From: Bordetella sp. H567
GTDB lineage: Bacteria > Pseudomonadota > Gammaproteobacteria > Burkholderiales > Burkholderiaceae_B
Direction: 5' to 3'
Assembly: GCF_001704295.1 (NCBI RefSeq)
Contig: NZ_CP012334.1
Coordinates: 5,096,084-5,160,083 of the forward strand
Length of the DNA stretch: 64,000 nt
Part shown: piece after piece, positions 52,601 through 62,024 of the stretch
Layout: each line of letters begins with the position of its first letter
How positions within the stretch are numbered: position 1 is the first letter of the stretch
Program-made: the position numbers and the translations under genes
The notes under the pieces: model-generated
Database searches by the model: none
Told to the model about the DNA's origin: nothing
What the model saw: the letters and a program-made list of their open reading frames with translations, nothing else

Positions 52601-53274
52601 GTACTGCGCTTGCGCGCGGACTCGATGCCCAACTGCTTAAGCTTGCGGTAGAGATGGGTGCGTTCCAGGCCCGTCTTTTCGGAGACCCGGGTCATGCTAT
52701 GGCTTTCGCGCACCAGGTGGTATTCGAAATAGATGCGTTCGAAGGCGTCGCGCGCTTCGCGCAGGGGCTGGTCCAGCGAGATGCTGCCCAGCAATCCGTT
52801 GGAGCCGGCGGGCGCTTCCACGGAATGGGCCGGCGCGGCGGGAGCGTCCAGTTCATCTTCCAGCGGCACGGCCGCCAGGGATGCCGCCGTGGGCGCGGGC
52901 TGCGGCGCGCGGCCGCGCGAGAGCGCTGCGGAAATAGTTTTTAACAACCGCTGCAGCGTAATGGGCTTTTCCAGGAAGTCCAGGGCCCCGATGCGCGTGG
53001 CTTCGACCGCCGTGTCTATGGTGGCATGGCCGCTCATCATGATGACGGGCATGTCCAGCAGGCCCTGCGAGCCCCACTCCTTCAGCAGGCTGACACCGTC
53101 GGTGTCGGGCATCCAGATATCCAGGAGTACGAGATCTGGGCGCGACCGTAGACGCGCGGCACGGGCCTGGGCCGCGTTTTCGGCCAGTTCAACCGTGTGT
53201 CCTTCGTCGTACAAGATTTCTGACAGAAGCTCGCGAATGCCAACTTCGTCATCAACCACCAGAATTCTGGCCAT
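52597..53274 (-). CDS. NtrX-like response regulator lacking the AAA+ domain
   Basis: A 225-aa regulator. The receiver domain (1-120) has the DDE acidic pocket, phospho-Asp in LVLLDIWMPDTDG and Lys in FLEKPI. A linker of ~55 residues rich in Ala and Pro follows, then a Fis-type HTH with VSEKTGLERTHLYRKLKQLGI. True NtrX has a central sigma54-interacting AAA+ module; here it is absent, so the protein cannot work as a sigma54 activator. The ATG at 53274 is 12 bp after the kinase gene. Confidence 0.93.
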   Translation of the reverse strand: MARILVVDDEVGIRELLSEILYDEGHTVELAENAAQARAARLRSRPDLVLLDIWMPDTDGVSLLKEWGSQGLLDMPVIMMSGHATIDTAVEATRIGALDFLEKPITLQRLLKTISAALSRGRAPQPAPTAASLAAVPLEDELDAPAAPAHSVEAPAGSNGLLGSISLDQPLREARDAFERIYFEYHLVRESHSMTRVSEKTGLERTHLYRKLKQLGIESARKRST

Positions 53275-53286
53275 AAGCCCGTCCAC

Positions 53287-55599
53287 CTATTGCGTAGCCG
53301 CATTATCCTGTTGTTGTGCGGTTGCGTCCAGAGTATCGACCCCGCCCGCCAGGCGGGTCAACAGTATCGAAATGCGGGCGCCGCCTTCGCGCCGATTCGC
53401 CAGATCGATGCGTCCGCCATGCTCTTCAACGATCTTGCGGACGATCGCCAATCCTAACCCAGTCCCGTGCGACTTGGTGGTCACATAGGGTTCGAAGGCC
53501 CGCTGCATGACTTGCGGGGAAAAGCCCGGCCCGGTGTCCGCCACCGTGAAGCGCAGCGCAAGCTGCTCTTCGCCATCGCCCTGGCGCGCGCGCGTCAGCT
53601 GCGTGATCACACGCACCTTGCCCTCTTTCTGGTCCGCGATGGCATCGCGCGCATTCGCCAGCAGATTGTGTATCACCTGGCGCAATTGCGTGGGATCGCC
53701 TTCGATGGCCGGCAAGCCGGGTTCCAGCTCGACCTCCAGGTTCAGCGAATTCACATGATCGCGCAACACGCCTTCAACGGGATCCCAGCCATACAAGGAC
53801 AGGACGTCGGCCACCAGGTCGTTGAAATCGATGCGTTTCATGACGGCCGGGGGCGTGCGGGCGAATTCGCGGAAATCGTCGACCATGTGCTTCAGCGACG
53901 AGACCTGGTTGACGATGGTATTGGTGGAACGCTCCAGCATGCGACGGTCGTTCGGCTCCAGGCGATCGGCCAGCTTCATGGCAAGGCGTTCGGCCGACAA
54001 CTGGATGGGCGTCAGCGGGTTCTTGATTTCGTGGGCGAGCCGGCGCGCGACCTCGCCCCAGGCCACCGCGCGGTTGGCCGACATCAGTTCGGTGATGTCG
54101 TCGAACACCACCAGATAGCCGTTGCCACGCCCGTCCACCCGCAGGTGCGTGCCACGGGCAAGCAGCGTGGCGGCTTGCGGGGCGGCGTGCGGATGCGCGG
54201 CCGGACTGAGCTGAATTTCGAACTGCTGCTGCCAATGCAGGCGCTCCGATCCCACCGCGGTATGCGCGGCGAAGGCCTGCCGCACGATCTGCGCGAAGGG
54301 CAGCATGCCTTCGACGGTTTCCAGCGGCCTGCCGATGACCGAACGCAGGTCGGCCTGCAGGATGGTCTGGGCGCCCTGGTTGACGGTGGTTACGCGAAAG
54401 CCTTCGTCGAAGACCAGCACCCCGGAAGACAGGTTGGACAGCACGCTTTCCAGATAGACATTCGAGCGTTCCAGCTGCTGCCGGTTGCTTTCCACCATGC
54501 GGCGGGCTTCGTCCAGCTGCCGCGTCATGGCATTGAAAGAACGCGTAAGCTGCCCGACTTCGTCGCGCTCGGGCGGTTCGGGCAAGGGCCGGTAGTCGCC
54601 TATGCCGACGGCCTGCGTGCCGGCCGCCAGGCGCAGCAGCGGACGCACCAGCCGCTTGGACAGCGACAGGGCCACGGCAATGGCGGTGAAGACGGAAACC
54701 AGCAGGGCCAGCGTCAGGGTGATGCCATAGAGCTTGCGCAGCCCCAGCCGCGAAATCGCCAGTTCCTGGTAATCGCGAAAGCCCTGCTGGACGCGGTTGG
54801 CGTTGTGGGCGATCTGCTCGGGGACCGGCTGGATCAGCTGCAGCCAGCGCGGCTCCCCCCCGGAATTGCCCAGCGTATCGAAGCGCTCGGGCGCGATCAG
54901 CGGGATGACGACCCGCAGGTGCAGGCCGCCCTGGCCGCGGTCCAACGGATCGTCGGCTTCCGCCGCCGAATAGCCGCGCGACAGCCGCAACTGGTTCAGG
55001 ACCGTGGCCGGCGGCAATTCGGGCAGCAGCTGGCCATACTGGTTGGTGGAAAAAGCGATCATGCGGCCCCCGCCGGTGAAGACCATCGCTTCCTGCACGC
55101 CGTTGGCTTCGCGCAGCCGGGTCAGCGTCAACGCGATATTGCTATCGCTGGCGCGGTTCAATTCCGTTGCCATGGAGCGTGCCCGCGCATCCAGATCGGC
55201 CAATAACGAATCCAGCGCCGCGCGTCCCAGGTTCAGGCCCGATTCCAGCGCGCTGTCCACCCGCACATTGAACCAGGACTCGATGGACCGCGACATGAAC
55301 TGCACCGACAAGGTGTAGATCAGGGCGCCAGGCACCACGCCGATCAATGTAAAGGCCAGTGCGAACCGCGCGGTGAGCCGCGCGCCGAACTGCCGGCGCC
55401 GTATCTGCCGCACCAGCTTGACCGTCAGCGCCACGACCCAGGCGAACAGCGCCAGCGCGACCACGCCGTTCAGCAACAAGAGGGCATCGTAGTAACGCGC
55501 CAGGCGCGACGCATTGCCCGTGGACCAGGCCAGCAGGCCCAACAGCAGCACGCCCGCCAGCGCGCCCACCACCAGGGCGATGCGCAGGAGGAGTCTCAT
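53287..55599 (-). CDS. NtrY-like sensor histidine kinase
   Basis: A 770-aa membrane kinase. N-terminal helices (about 5-70 and 85-110) bound a large extracytoplasmic sensor region ending near residue 320. HAMP (SKRLVRPLLRLAAGTQAVG), PAS (SNLSSGVLVFDEGF), HisKA with ARRLAHEIKNPLTPIQLSAE and HATPase (NLLANARDAI, DTGPGFS, GTGLGLAIV) complete it. Pairs with the downstream regulator. The ATG at 55599 overlaps the DUF4390 stop as ATGA and is preceded by AGGAGGAG. Confidence 0.94.
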   Translation of the reverse strand: MRLLLRIALVVGALAGVLLLGLLAWSTGNASRLARYYDALLLLNGVVALALFAWVVALTVKLVRQIRRRQFGARLTARFALAFTLIGVVPGALIYTLSVQFMSRSIESWFNVRVDSALESGLNLGRAALDSLLADLDARARSMATELNRASDSNIALTLTRLREANGVQEAMVFTGGGRMIAFSTNQYGQLLPELPPATVLNQLRLSRGYSAAEADDPLDRGQGGLHLRVVIPLIAPERFDTLGNSGGEPRWLQLIQPVPEQIAHNANRVQQGFRDYQELAISRLGLRKLYGITLTLALLVSVFTAIAVALSLSKRLVRPLLRLAAGTQAVGIGDYRPLPEPPERDEVGQLTRSFNAMTRQLDEARRMVESNRQQLERSNVYLESVLSNLSSGVLVFDEGFRVTTVNQGAQTILQADLRSVIGRPLETVEGMLPFAQIVRQAFAAHTAVGSERLHWQQQFEIQLSPAAHPHAAPQAATLLARGTHLRVDGRGNGYLVVFDDITELMSANRAVAWGEVARRLAHEIKNPLTPIQLSAERLAMKLADRLEPNDRRMLERSTNTIVNQVSSLKHMVDDFREFARTPPAVMKRIDFNDLVADVLSLYGWDPVEGVLRDHVNSLNLEVELEPGLPAIEGDPTQLRQVIHNLLANARDAIADQKEGKVRVITQLTRARQGDGEEQLALRFTVADTGPGFSPQVMQRAFEPYVTTKSHGTGLGLAIVRKIVEEHGGRIDLANRREGGARISILLTRLAGGVDTLDATAQQQDNAATQ

Positions 55600-56180
55600 C
55601 GGTTGCCCCCCGACGGATTGGCGATGGCGAAGTCGAAGTCTTTCCACGGCGTGGCCACGGACCACGAACTGCTGTTCAGGGCATTGACCTGGAAGGGCCG
55701 CGCCAGCATGGAGGTATCCAGGCGCAAGCGCAGCCTGCCGTCGTAGCGTACACCCGTGGAGAGATCGCCCGCATCGGCCACCGCCCAGCCGCGTATGTGC
55801 CGCACCATGTCCATGGCCGCGTCCAGCGACTGCACCGGCAGGTTCAATTCGCCGACGCCGGCGCGCCACTGGCGGGTCAGGGCGTTGTAGATGATGCGCC
55901 ACGTCATGCTGGTATCGACCACGGTGGTGTCCAGCCACCACCAGCGCGAGCGCGTAATGACGATGTCGGCCGTGAAATAGAGCGGCACGCCGCGCTCCGC
56001 GGCCTCGCGCAGCTGGTCGTTCAAGTCGAAGCGGATGTCCGCGTCGATTTCGACCTTGCCGTTGCGGATCACGGGATCGACATTGACCACCTTGGGATCG
56101 GCCGCCCGGGCGGCAGCCGACCACGGCAGCAATAGCACGGTGGCCAGCAACAATAAAAACAGGCGCGTGGAAGTGGACAT
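55596..56180 (-). CDS. DUF4390 family exported protein
   Basis: A 194-aa protein with a signal peptide (LFLLLLATVLLLPWSAAARA) and a DUF4390 body: VEIDADIRFDLNDQLREAAE, GVPLYFTADIVI and a Trp-rich RSRWWWLDTTV. It is always found between rsmB and the ntrY-like kinase in this group, so a role in signalling to the kinase is plausible but unproven. The stop overlaps the kinase start. Confidence 0.9.
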   Translation of the reverse strand: MSTSTRLFLLLLATVLLLPWSAAARAADPKVVNVDPVIRNGKVEIDADIRFDLNDQLREAAERGVPLYFTADIVITRSRWWWLDTTVVDTSMTWRIIYNALTRQWRAGVGELNLPVQSLDAAMDMVRHIRGWAVADAGDLSTGVRYDGRLRLRLDTSMLARPFQVNALNSSSWSVATPWKDFDFAIANPSGGNR

Positions 56181-56219
56181 ACGAAGAATCAGCGCGGCGA
56201 CTCCACTATTCTTGGCGAT

Positions 56220-57641
56220 TCAGCGGGCCTTGGCAAACAAGGCATAGAAAAAGCCGTCGTGCTGCGCCGTTTCTGTTGCGCCGGACGCGACGGGCAGCAG
56301 TTGCCCCGGCGCCTCCTGGCGGCTCGCGTCCGCATGGCGGGCGGCAAAGGCCGCCGCCTGCCGTTCGCCTTCGTCCGGGAAGACCGAGCACGTCACGTAC
56401 AACAGCCGGCCGCCCGGCGCCACGGTACGCCACAGGGCGTCGACGATACGTGCCTGCAGCTTGACGGTGCGCGGGACGTCGTCGGCGCGCCGCAACCAGC
56501 GGATGTCGGGATGCCGGCGCACTATGCCCGAGGCCGTGCAGGGAACATCGGCGAGCACCGCATCGAACGGCCGCCCATCCCACCAGCCGTCCAGGTCGGC
56601 AGCGTCCGCGGCCCGCAGCGCCACGCGCGGCGTATCCAGGCCAAGGCGACGCAGGTTGTCGCCTACGCGCCGCAGGCGCCCGGCGTCCGCATCCAGGGCA
56701 AGCAGATCGACGTCGGCCAATTCGAGCAGATGCGCGGTCTTGCCGCCCGGCGCCGCGCAGGCATCCAGTACCCGCATCCCATCCTGCACGCGCAGAAGCG
56801 GGGCGGCAAGCTGGGCGCCGGCGTCCTGCACGGACCACCAGCCCTCCTCGAAGCCCGGCAGGCGCTGCACGGGACGCGGCTGGGCCAGAACGATGCCGGC
56901 GGGACCGACCGGCTGGGCGCCTATGCCCGCCGCCTGGAAGGCGGCCAGCACCTGTTCCCGCGTCACCCGGCGAACGTTGACGCGCAAGGCCAGGGGCGCC
57001 GGCACATTGGCCCCGGCCAGGATGGATTCCCATTGCTCGGGATAGGCTGAACGCAGCTTGTCCACCCACCACTGGGGATGATTCCAGCGCGCCTCGATCT
57101 GGCGCGCCAGCTGGGGTAACAGCGCCGCCTGGTCGCGCAGGAAGGACCGCAGCGTGCCGTTGACCAATCCTTTCAAGGGGGCGACGCGCGGCAGGCGGGC
57201 GGCGGCTTCCACGGCCTGGTCCACGACGGTGTAGGGCGCGTAGGCCGGCCCGCCGGCCACGGAAGCAGCCTCGGATCCTGGCGCGGTGGCGGGCAGGATG
57301 CCGGGGGGAAGCGAAAAAGGCGACTGGGGCGCGCCCGCGGTCGACGCCGCCACGGGCGCGGACAGCAGCAAAGCCAGGCTGACCAGCAGCAGCGCTTCGG
57401 CAAGCGGTTCGGGCGGCGTCCGGGCAACAAGGATGCGCCGCGCGGCGCGCGCCTCTCCAAGCCGCCGCATGGTGTGGAACGACAGCGCCTGCGTACCGGC
57501 ACGCAAGGGCGCCGGCACCAGGCCGATGGCGTCCGTCATGGATCGGCCCGCCAGCACCGCCCGTACAACCCCCGCGCTTTCCGCGAGCAGATCGTGCAAT
57601 GGGGCGGCGACAGCCGCCGGAAACGAGGGGGAATCGGACAT
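56220..57641 (-). CDS. rsmB: 16S rRNA m5C967 methyltransferase RsmB (Sun)
   Basis: A 473-aa enzyme. An N-terminal NusB-like RNA-binding domain (about 1-165) precedes the SAM domain with DACAAPGGKTAHLLELADVD and the two catalytic cysteines, in DVPCTASG (nucleophile) and VTCSVFPDEGE. Longer than E. coli RsmB because of an Ala/Ser/Pro-rich insertion at roughly 80-120 carrying a hydrophobic LLLVSLALLL stretch. First gene of the operon running to trkH. Confidence 0.95.
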   Translation of the reverse strand: MSDSPSFPAAVAAPLHDLLAESAGVVRAVLAGRSMTDAIGLVPAPLRAGTQALSFHTMRRLGEARAARRILVARTPPEPLAEALLLVSLALLLSAPVAASTAGAPQSPFSLPPGILPATAPGSEAASVAGGPAYAPYTVVDQAVEAAARLPRVAPLKGLVNGTLRSFLRDQAALLPQLARQIEARWNHPQWWVDKLRSAYPEQWESILAGANVPAPLALRVNVRRVTREQVLAAFQAAGIGAQPVGPAGIVLAQPRPVQRLPGFEEGWWSVQDAGAQLAAPLLRVQDGMRVLDACAAPGGKTAHLLELADVDLLALDADAGRLRRVGDNLRRLGLDTPRVALRAADAADLDGWWDGRPFDAVLADVPCTASGIVRRHPDIRWLRRADDVPRTVKLQARIVDALWRTVAPGGRLLYVTCSVFPDEGERQAAAFAARHADASRQEAPGQLLPVASGATETAQHDGFFYALFAKAR

Positions 57642-58000
57642 GAGAGAGGAAAAACCCGTGTGTAACGCCCCAATGGTACCTTTTCGCGGCCAGCGGCTCC
57701 GCCGGTGCCTTATCCGCGGCGGCATCGCGCCCCTGGCGCAGCCCGACGAACGTGCCGCGACGCCCCTCGCCATCCGGGCGCGCCGCCGATGAGTCCCGGA
57801 CGGGCAGGCCGGCATCGGCGCCCGATGCCTCGGCCGGCAGCAGGCACGGCCACCGAAATCATTTGTGAGACATCGTCCAAGGACATGGATTCCGGCGGCT
57901 CCGATGCTATGGTGCTGGCGCGCCGTTGCATCGTCCATGACGGCGCGGTGGCTACGCTCGTACGACGGCCGCTGGCATTCCTGCTCACGAGGATGCATCC
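57642..58000. other. Divergent intergenic region, rsmB / halovibrin-like gene
   Basis: 359 bp without a gene I would support. It must hold the rsmB promoter and that of the halovibrin-like gene. TGCTATGGT near 57906-57914 looks like an extended -10, without a convincing -35. Nothing else recognisable. Confidence 0.4.
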
Positions 58001-59050
58001 ATGAAAACGCTGTTTCGGATTCTGCTGGCGCTTTCCCTGTTGACGCAGCCCCCGGCCTTCGCCGGTAGTCCCTCCCCTGGCCCCGGGCACACCGCCGAAA
58101 AAAGCCGTCAGAACAAGAACCGCAAGGTGTTCGGCGCCTATGTGGCAGGAAAGATGGCCGACGCCTTCGATGGCAAACTGGCCGCGATGTATCCCTGCGG
58201 CAACAAGCCTGCCAACTATTGCCAGGGGCTGATGGTGACCGCCTTCGAAAGCGACGACCCGTATTGGATGGAGCCCAAGACCGCCAGGATATCGTTTACG
58301 TATTTCAGGCAAGACATCGCGACACCGTGATTCGGGAATGCCGGCCTGGCTCTGTGGCCCCAGGCCTACCTGGATCACGACTTCCCCATGGTGGGACAGG
58401 ACCACCAGGCCTTCAAGCCGAACTATCGCTGTGCCTATCCCACGGATGGCGATACGGACATACGCAGCAACTCGGGGTGCGGCGCGCAGATCCTCGACGG
58501 CAAGATCGTTCCCGATACCGCGCCTTGCGCGAGCCTGGGCATTACGACGGGGCAACAGTGGATAGATAAATATGGCGCTATCCCGGGAAGCATTTGCGGC
58601 TTCGCACTGAACCCGGCGAATGGCTCCGACCGGCGCGGCATGGAGGCCATGATCCAGGCGGACGCCGCCATCCTAAAAATCGGTAGCCCGGTGCTGATGC
58701 CTTGGAACGAGGTGGTCATGAGGCCTTGGCCGTCGTACGCCCCGGCCCGTATTCCGCTGATGGCCTTCTTCTTCGTGCCTTATAAACAAGAGGCAAGGTC
58801 CGCTGCGCACGAGGCAAGACCAGGCGCACGGGAAAAAGCGTCCACGCCCGGGACGCAACATGAACGCGGGCCGGCTCGCCACTATCCGCTGTCCTTCACG
58901 CAACAGCAACAGAAGCGGTATTACGACCTGACGAAGATTTTCGTGCCCCTCATCGAAATCTCCGAGGCCAGCCCCAATGCGGTGTTTACGTATCAGGACT
59001 CGGATCAGGCTGCCGGCATTCCAGGCATCGTCACCACGATGCCGCAATAA
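58001..59050 (+). pseudogene. Halovibrin-like secreted protein interrupted by an in-frame TGA
   Basis: One reading phase runs from ATG 58001 to TAA 59048-59050 and is broken only by TGA at 58328-58330 (codon 110 of 350). Before it: signal peptide MKTLFRILLALSLLTQPPAFA, then CGNKPANYCQGLMVTAFES. After it the phase continues FGNAGLALWPQAYLDHDFP and NYRCAYPTDGDTDIRSNSGC, GSICGFAL, MPWNEVVMRPWP, IPLMAFFFV and QQQKRYYDLTK. The order of Cys, Trp and FF/YY motifs resembles halovibrin (Hvn)-type secreted proteins, some of which are NAD-glycohydrolases; this match is from memory and tentative. Both halves read as one protein, so a recent nonsense mutation or sequencing error is likely. Confidence 0.7.
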
Positions 59051-59335
59051 GGGCCCGGCCTGGGGAGCCCGCAGGCCATTGAATCGCTGCTTCGTTCCCC
59101 CACCTTCGCGCCCCGAACCCATAGCGCTGCCGCCCGGACGACACAGAAGCGGCCATATCTCAGAAATTTCGCCTGCGCCCGTCCGGCGAAACTCGTCAGA
59201 ATCCCCGCGAAGGTTCATTGAACGAGAGCCGCCGAACGCCGCGGCCGGATGCCCGCGCGCCGGCATCGGGCCGTCCTACATCCTTGCATCGAGTCCTGCC
59301 TACGCAATCGCGGGCAGGTAAGGGCGAAGCCATCC

Positions 59336-59926
59336 ATGAGCACATTCCGGAGAAAGCAGTTCTACGACAACTCTTGTGGCGCCGCGACATTGCTGTGCGC
59401 CGCCGGCGAATTGGGCATCACCCACCTTCCCCACATTCCCAATACCATGCTCATGGGCCAGGAACTGCAGTCCAACAATACCTGCGAATCCGCGATCTAT
59501 TACATGACCTGCGGGGCCAGCCTGGGGCCGACGCCCTTCTTCAACCTGGAAAAGGGCGGCTACTCATTCCCGCACAACATCGTATTCGCCGGCCGGATGC
59601 TAGGCCTGGATGCCGAGGTCTACATGGAAAATGCGTGCACGTCGGGCTTGCTCAAGGCGCTCTATCCCCGCTGCGAGCAACTGTGTGCGCAGTCCGGCGT
59701 CCTGGTCAAATACCGCAAGCGGCCTGCCTTGCTCGAGTCGCAAAGGGCGCTGAAAATCATGGGCGTCATGAAGCTGCTGGGCCTTCATTACGTCATGGAG
59801 CGGCCGAATGGCACGTACATGGATCCCGCGGATGGACGGAACTTCCCCGATCTGAAGGCGATGAACAATAGTTGGGCGAAGTGCTATGCGGAGACCGGCA
59901 TTTCCATCGTATTGCAGAAGGCCTGA
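59336..59926 (+). CDS. C39-like cysteine-peptidase-fold protein, orphan
   Basis: A 196-aa protein without signal peptide. A papain-like triad is suggested: Cys14 in YDNSCGAATLLCAAGELG, His151 in LHYVMERPNGTYMDPADG and Asp163 in the same segment. Conserved C39-type features are the N-S/D-C-G-x-A start and the H-Y-V...D-P-A end. The ~130 residues between are Cys-rich (Cys50, 59, 101, 113, 117) and unlike bacteriocin-exporter peptidases. No ABC transporter or leader-peptide gene is adjacent. It could be a cytoplasmic processing enzyme or an effector-type protease. Function not assignable. Confidence 0.65.
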   Translation: MSTFRRKQFYDNSCGAATLLCAAGELGITHLPHIPNTMLMGQELQSNNTCESAIYYMTCGASLGPTPFFNLEKGGYSFPHNIVFAGRMLGLDAEVYMENACTSGLLKALYPRCEQLCAQSGVLVKYRKRPALLESQRALKIMGVMKLLGLHYVMERPNGTYMDPADGRNFPDLKAMNNSWAKCYAETGISIVLQKA

Positions 59927-60350
59927 GGCCCAGTCGCCACGCCAACATCACGCGCGCGCTCTCCCGCATCTATCGAAGCGACGCGCCATTCCTGCTAGCG
60001 AGTTAGGCGACATCACTACGGACTACACCCGGGTAAACGTGGCTGCATGACCGGAGGACTGCCGCGTAGTGTGGCGATGTCGCCATATCGGCTTACGTAT
60101 CGGCTCTCTTCCGCTCTTGGTTTCTGCCGCCGGTTACGTGCAAGGCAAGCATACTCACTTCCAAAAAACGCTTAAACGCATCAACCATGTTCAAAACGAC
60201 CGCGTGACCCCTTTTCGCGCCCGCGGCCTCGTATTCCAGACCTGCCGTCTCTCGCTGTCATAAGTCGCTGTCGCCCCTGGTAAGTTGGGTTGGGACATGT
60301 TGCACGGCGCCCGGCCCGGATCTTCCTGATTCCGGTCAAGGAGCGCTGAC
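59927..60350. other. Intergenic region upstream of sulfatase gene
   Basis: 424 bp with no supported gene. It is somewhat AT-richer than its neighbours around 60140-60200. It presumably carries the sulfatase promoter; I could not pick convincing -35/-10 elements. A CAAGGAG ribosome site lies just before the start at 60351. Confidence 0.4.
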
Positions 60351-62003
60351 ATGAAACAACGAATCCTGCAAAGCCTGTTCGTTTCCGCGGCGCTATCGTG
60401 CTCCGCGCCTGTACTGTGCCAGTCGTCCGTGCAGCCGCAAGCAGCACCGCAAGGACAGCCGCAAGCGCAGACGACCAGCCGGCAGCCGAACATCATCGTC
60501 ATCATGGGCGACGATATCGGCTGGTTCAACATAGGCGCCTATCACCAGGGGATCATGGCGAGCAGGACGCCCAACCTGGACAAACTGGCGGCCGAAGGAA
60601 TGCGGTTCACCGACTATTACGCGGAAGCCAGTTGTACCGCGGGGCGAGCCAACTTCATCACCGGCGAACTTCCCATACGCACGGGCTTGACCACCGTGGG
60701 CCAGGCCGGCTCACCCCTGGGCATCCCGGCCGAAGCGGCCACCATCGCCACCGCCTTGAAATCCATGGGCTATGCAACCGGCCAGTTCGGCAAGAACCAC
60801 CTGGGCGACCTGAACCAGTTCCTGCCGACCGTACACGGATTCGATGAGTTCTTCGGCTATCTCTATCACTTGGACGCGATGGAGGACCCGGCCCATCCGA
60901 ACTATCCGCAATCCCTGAAAGACCAGGTGGGACCGCGCAATATGGTCCATAGCTGGGCCACCGATACGGACGACGCCACCATGCAGCCGCGCTGGGGCAA
61001 GGTGGGCAAGCAAAGGATCGAAGACGCCGGCGCCCTGTATCCCAAGCGGATGGAGACGGTCGACGACGAGATCCGTGACTACGCCCTGAAGTTCATCGAT
61101 AAGGCGCATACGGACGGCAAACCTTTCTTCGTCTGGCTCAATCCGACACGCATGCACGTCGTTACGCACCTGTCGGACGAATATCAAGGCCGGCGCACAG
61201 CCGAGAACGGTTGGTCGATCTCCGAGGGCGGGATGGCCCAGCTCGATGACGATGTCGGGCTCGTGCTCAAAAAACTGAAGGACCTGGGTATCGACGACAA
61301 CACCATCGTCGTGTTCACCACGGACAACGGCGCGGAGAATTTCACCTGGCCGGACGGCGGCCAGACCCCCTTCGCGGGCGGCAAGGGTACCGCGCTGGAG
61401 GGTGGCTTCCGGGTGCCGGCGATCTTGCGGTGGCCGGGCAAGGTGCCGGCCGGCAAGGTCGAAAACGGCATTGTGTCCGGCATGGACTGGTTCCCCACCT
61501 TCGTGGCGGCCGCGGGCGACCCGCATATCGCCGATGAACTGAAGCAAGGCAAGCAACTCGGAGACAGGCGCTACAAGGTGCACCTGGACGGGTACGACCA
61601 GACGGCGCTGATAACGGGAAAAGGGCCGTCGGCGCGCCATGAAGTCATCTATTTCACGGAGAGCACGCTGTCGGCGGTACGGATCGACGACTACAAGTAT
61701 CGCTTCACCGACCAACCGAGCGGATGGCTGGGCGGAACGGTGAAGGTGGACTGGCCCATCCTGACGAACTTGCGGCTGGATCCCTTCGAGCGCACCGGCA
61801 TACCGACGGCCAACGGCGGATCGCTGAACTACTACTCCTGGTTCATCTACGAATTCTGGCGATTCCAATTCGTGCAGAAGGAAATCGCCGATCTGGCCCA
61901 AACTGCCATTGAGTACCCGCCCATGCAGAGAGGCGCCAGTTTCAACCTGGACGCGGTCAAGGAGCAGATCCAGAAGGCCATGGAATCGCACGTGGGCAAT
62001 TGA
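60351..62003 (+). CDS. Exported sulfatase (arylsulfatase type)
   Basis: A 550-aa sulfatase-fold enzyme. The N-terminal signal peptide (QSLFVSAALSCSAPVLC) is followed by a Gln/Pro-rich linker. Metal-binding Asp54-Asp55 lie in IIVIMGDDIGWFNIGAY. The nucleophile region SCTAGRANFITGELPIRTGL has Cys95 in C-T-A-G-R; the common FGE target is C-x-P-x-R, so Pro is replaced by Ala. VFTTDNGAENFTW and GGKGTALEGGFRVPAILRWPG complete the active site. Cys95 would need conversion to formylglycine, and an FGE homologue is encoded 21 bp downstream. Likely periplasmic; substrate unknown. Confidence 0.92.
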   Translation: MKQRILQSLFVSAALSCSAPVLCQSSVQPQAAPQGQPQAQTTSRQPNIIVIMGDDIGWFNIGAYHQGIMASRTPNLDKLAAEGMRFTDYYAEASCTAGRANFITGELPIRTGLTTVGQAGSPLGIPAEAATIATALKSMGYATGQFGKNHLGDLNQFLPTVHGFDEFFGYLYHLDAMEDPAHPNYPQSLKDQVGPRNMVHSWATDTDDATMQPRWGKVGKQRIEDAGALYPKRMETVDDEIRDYALKFIDKAHTDGKPFFVWLNPTRMHVVTHLSDEYQGRRTAENGWSISEGGMAQLDDDVGLVLKKLKDLGIDDNTIVVFTTDNGAENFTWPDGGQTPFAGGKGTALEGGFRVPAILRWPGKVPAGKVENGIVSGMDWFPTFVAAAGDPHIADELKQGKQLGDRRYKVHLDGYDQTALITGKGPSARHEVIYFTESTLSAVRIDDYKYRFTDQPSGWLGGTVKVDWPILTNLRLDPFERTGIPTANGGSLNYYSWFIYEFWRFQFVQKEIADLAQTAIEYPPMQRGASFNLDAVKEQIQKAMESHVGN

Positions 62004-62024
62004 ACCAGGACGCGGGAGGGCGCC

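Noticed and set aside
58331-58390. Possible selenocysteine readthrough at the TGA in the halovibrin-like gene
   Set aside because: No obvious SECIS-type hairpin directly downstream, and such proteins are not known selenoproteins; a nonsense mutation or base error is simpler.
60069-60263. 64-codon frame upstream of the sulfatase gene
   Set aside because: No ribosome site, no recognisable composition, and it lies in an AT-richer promoter-like stretch.
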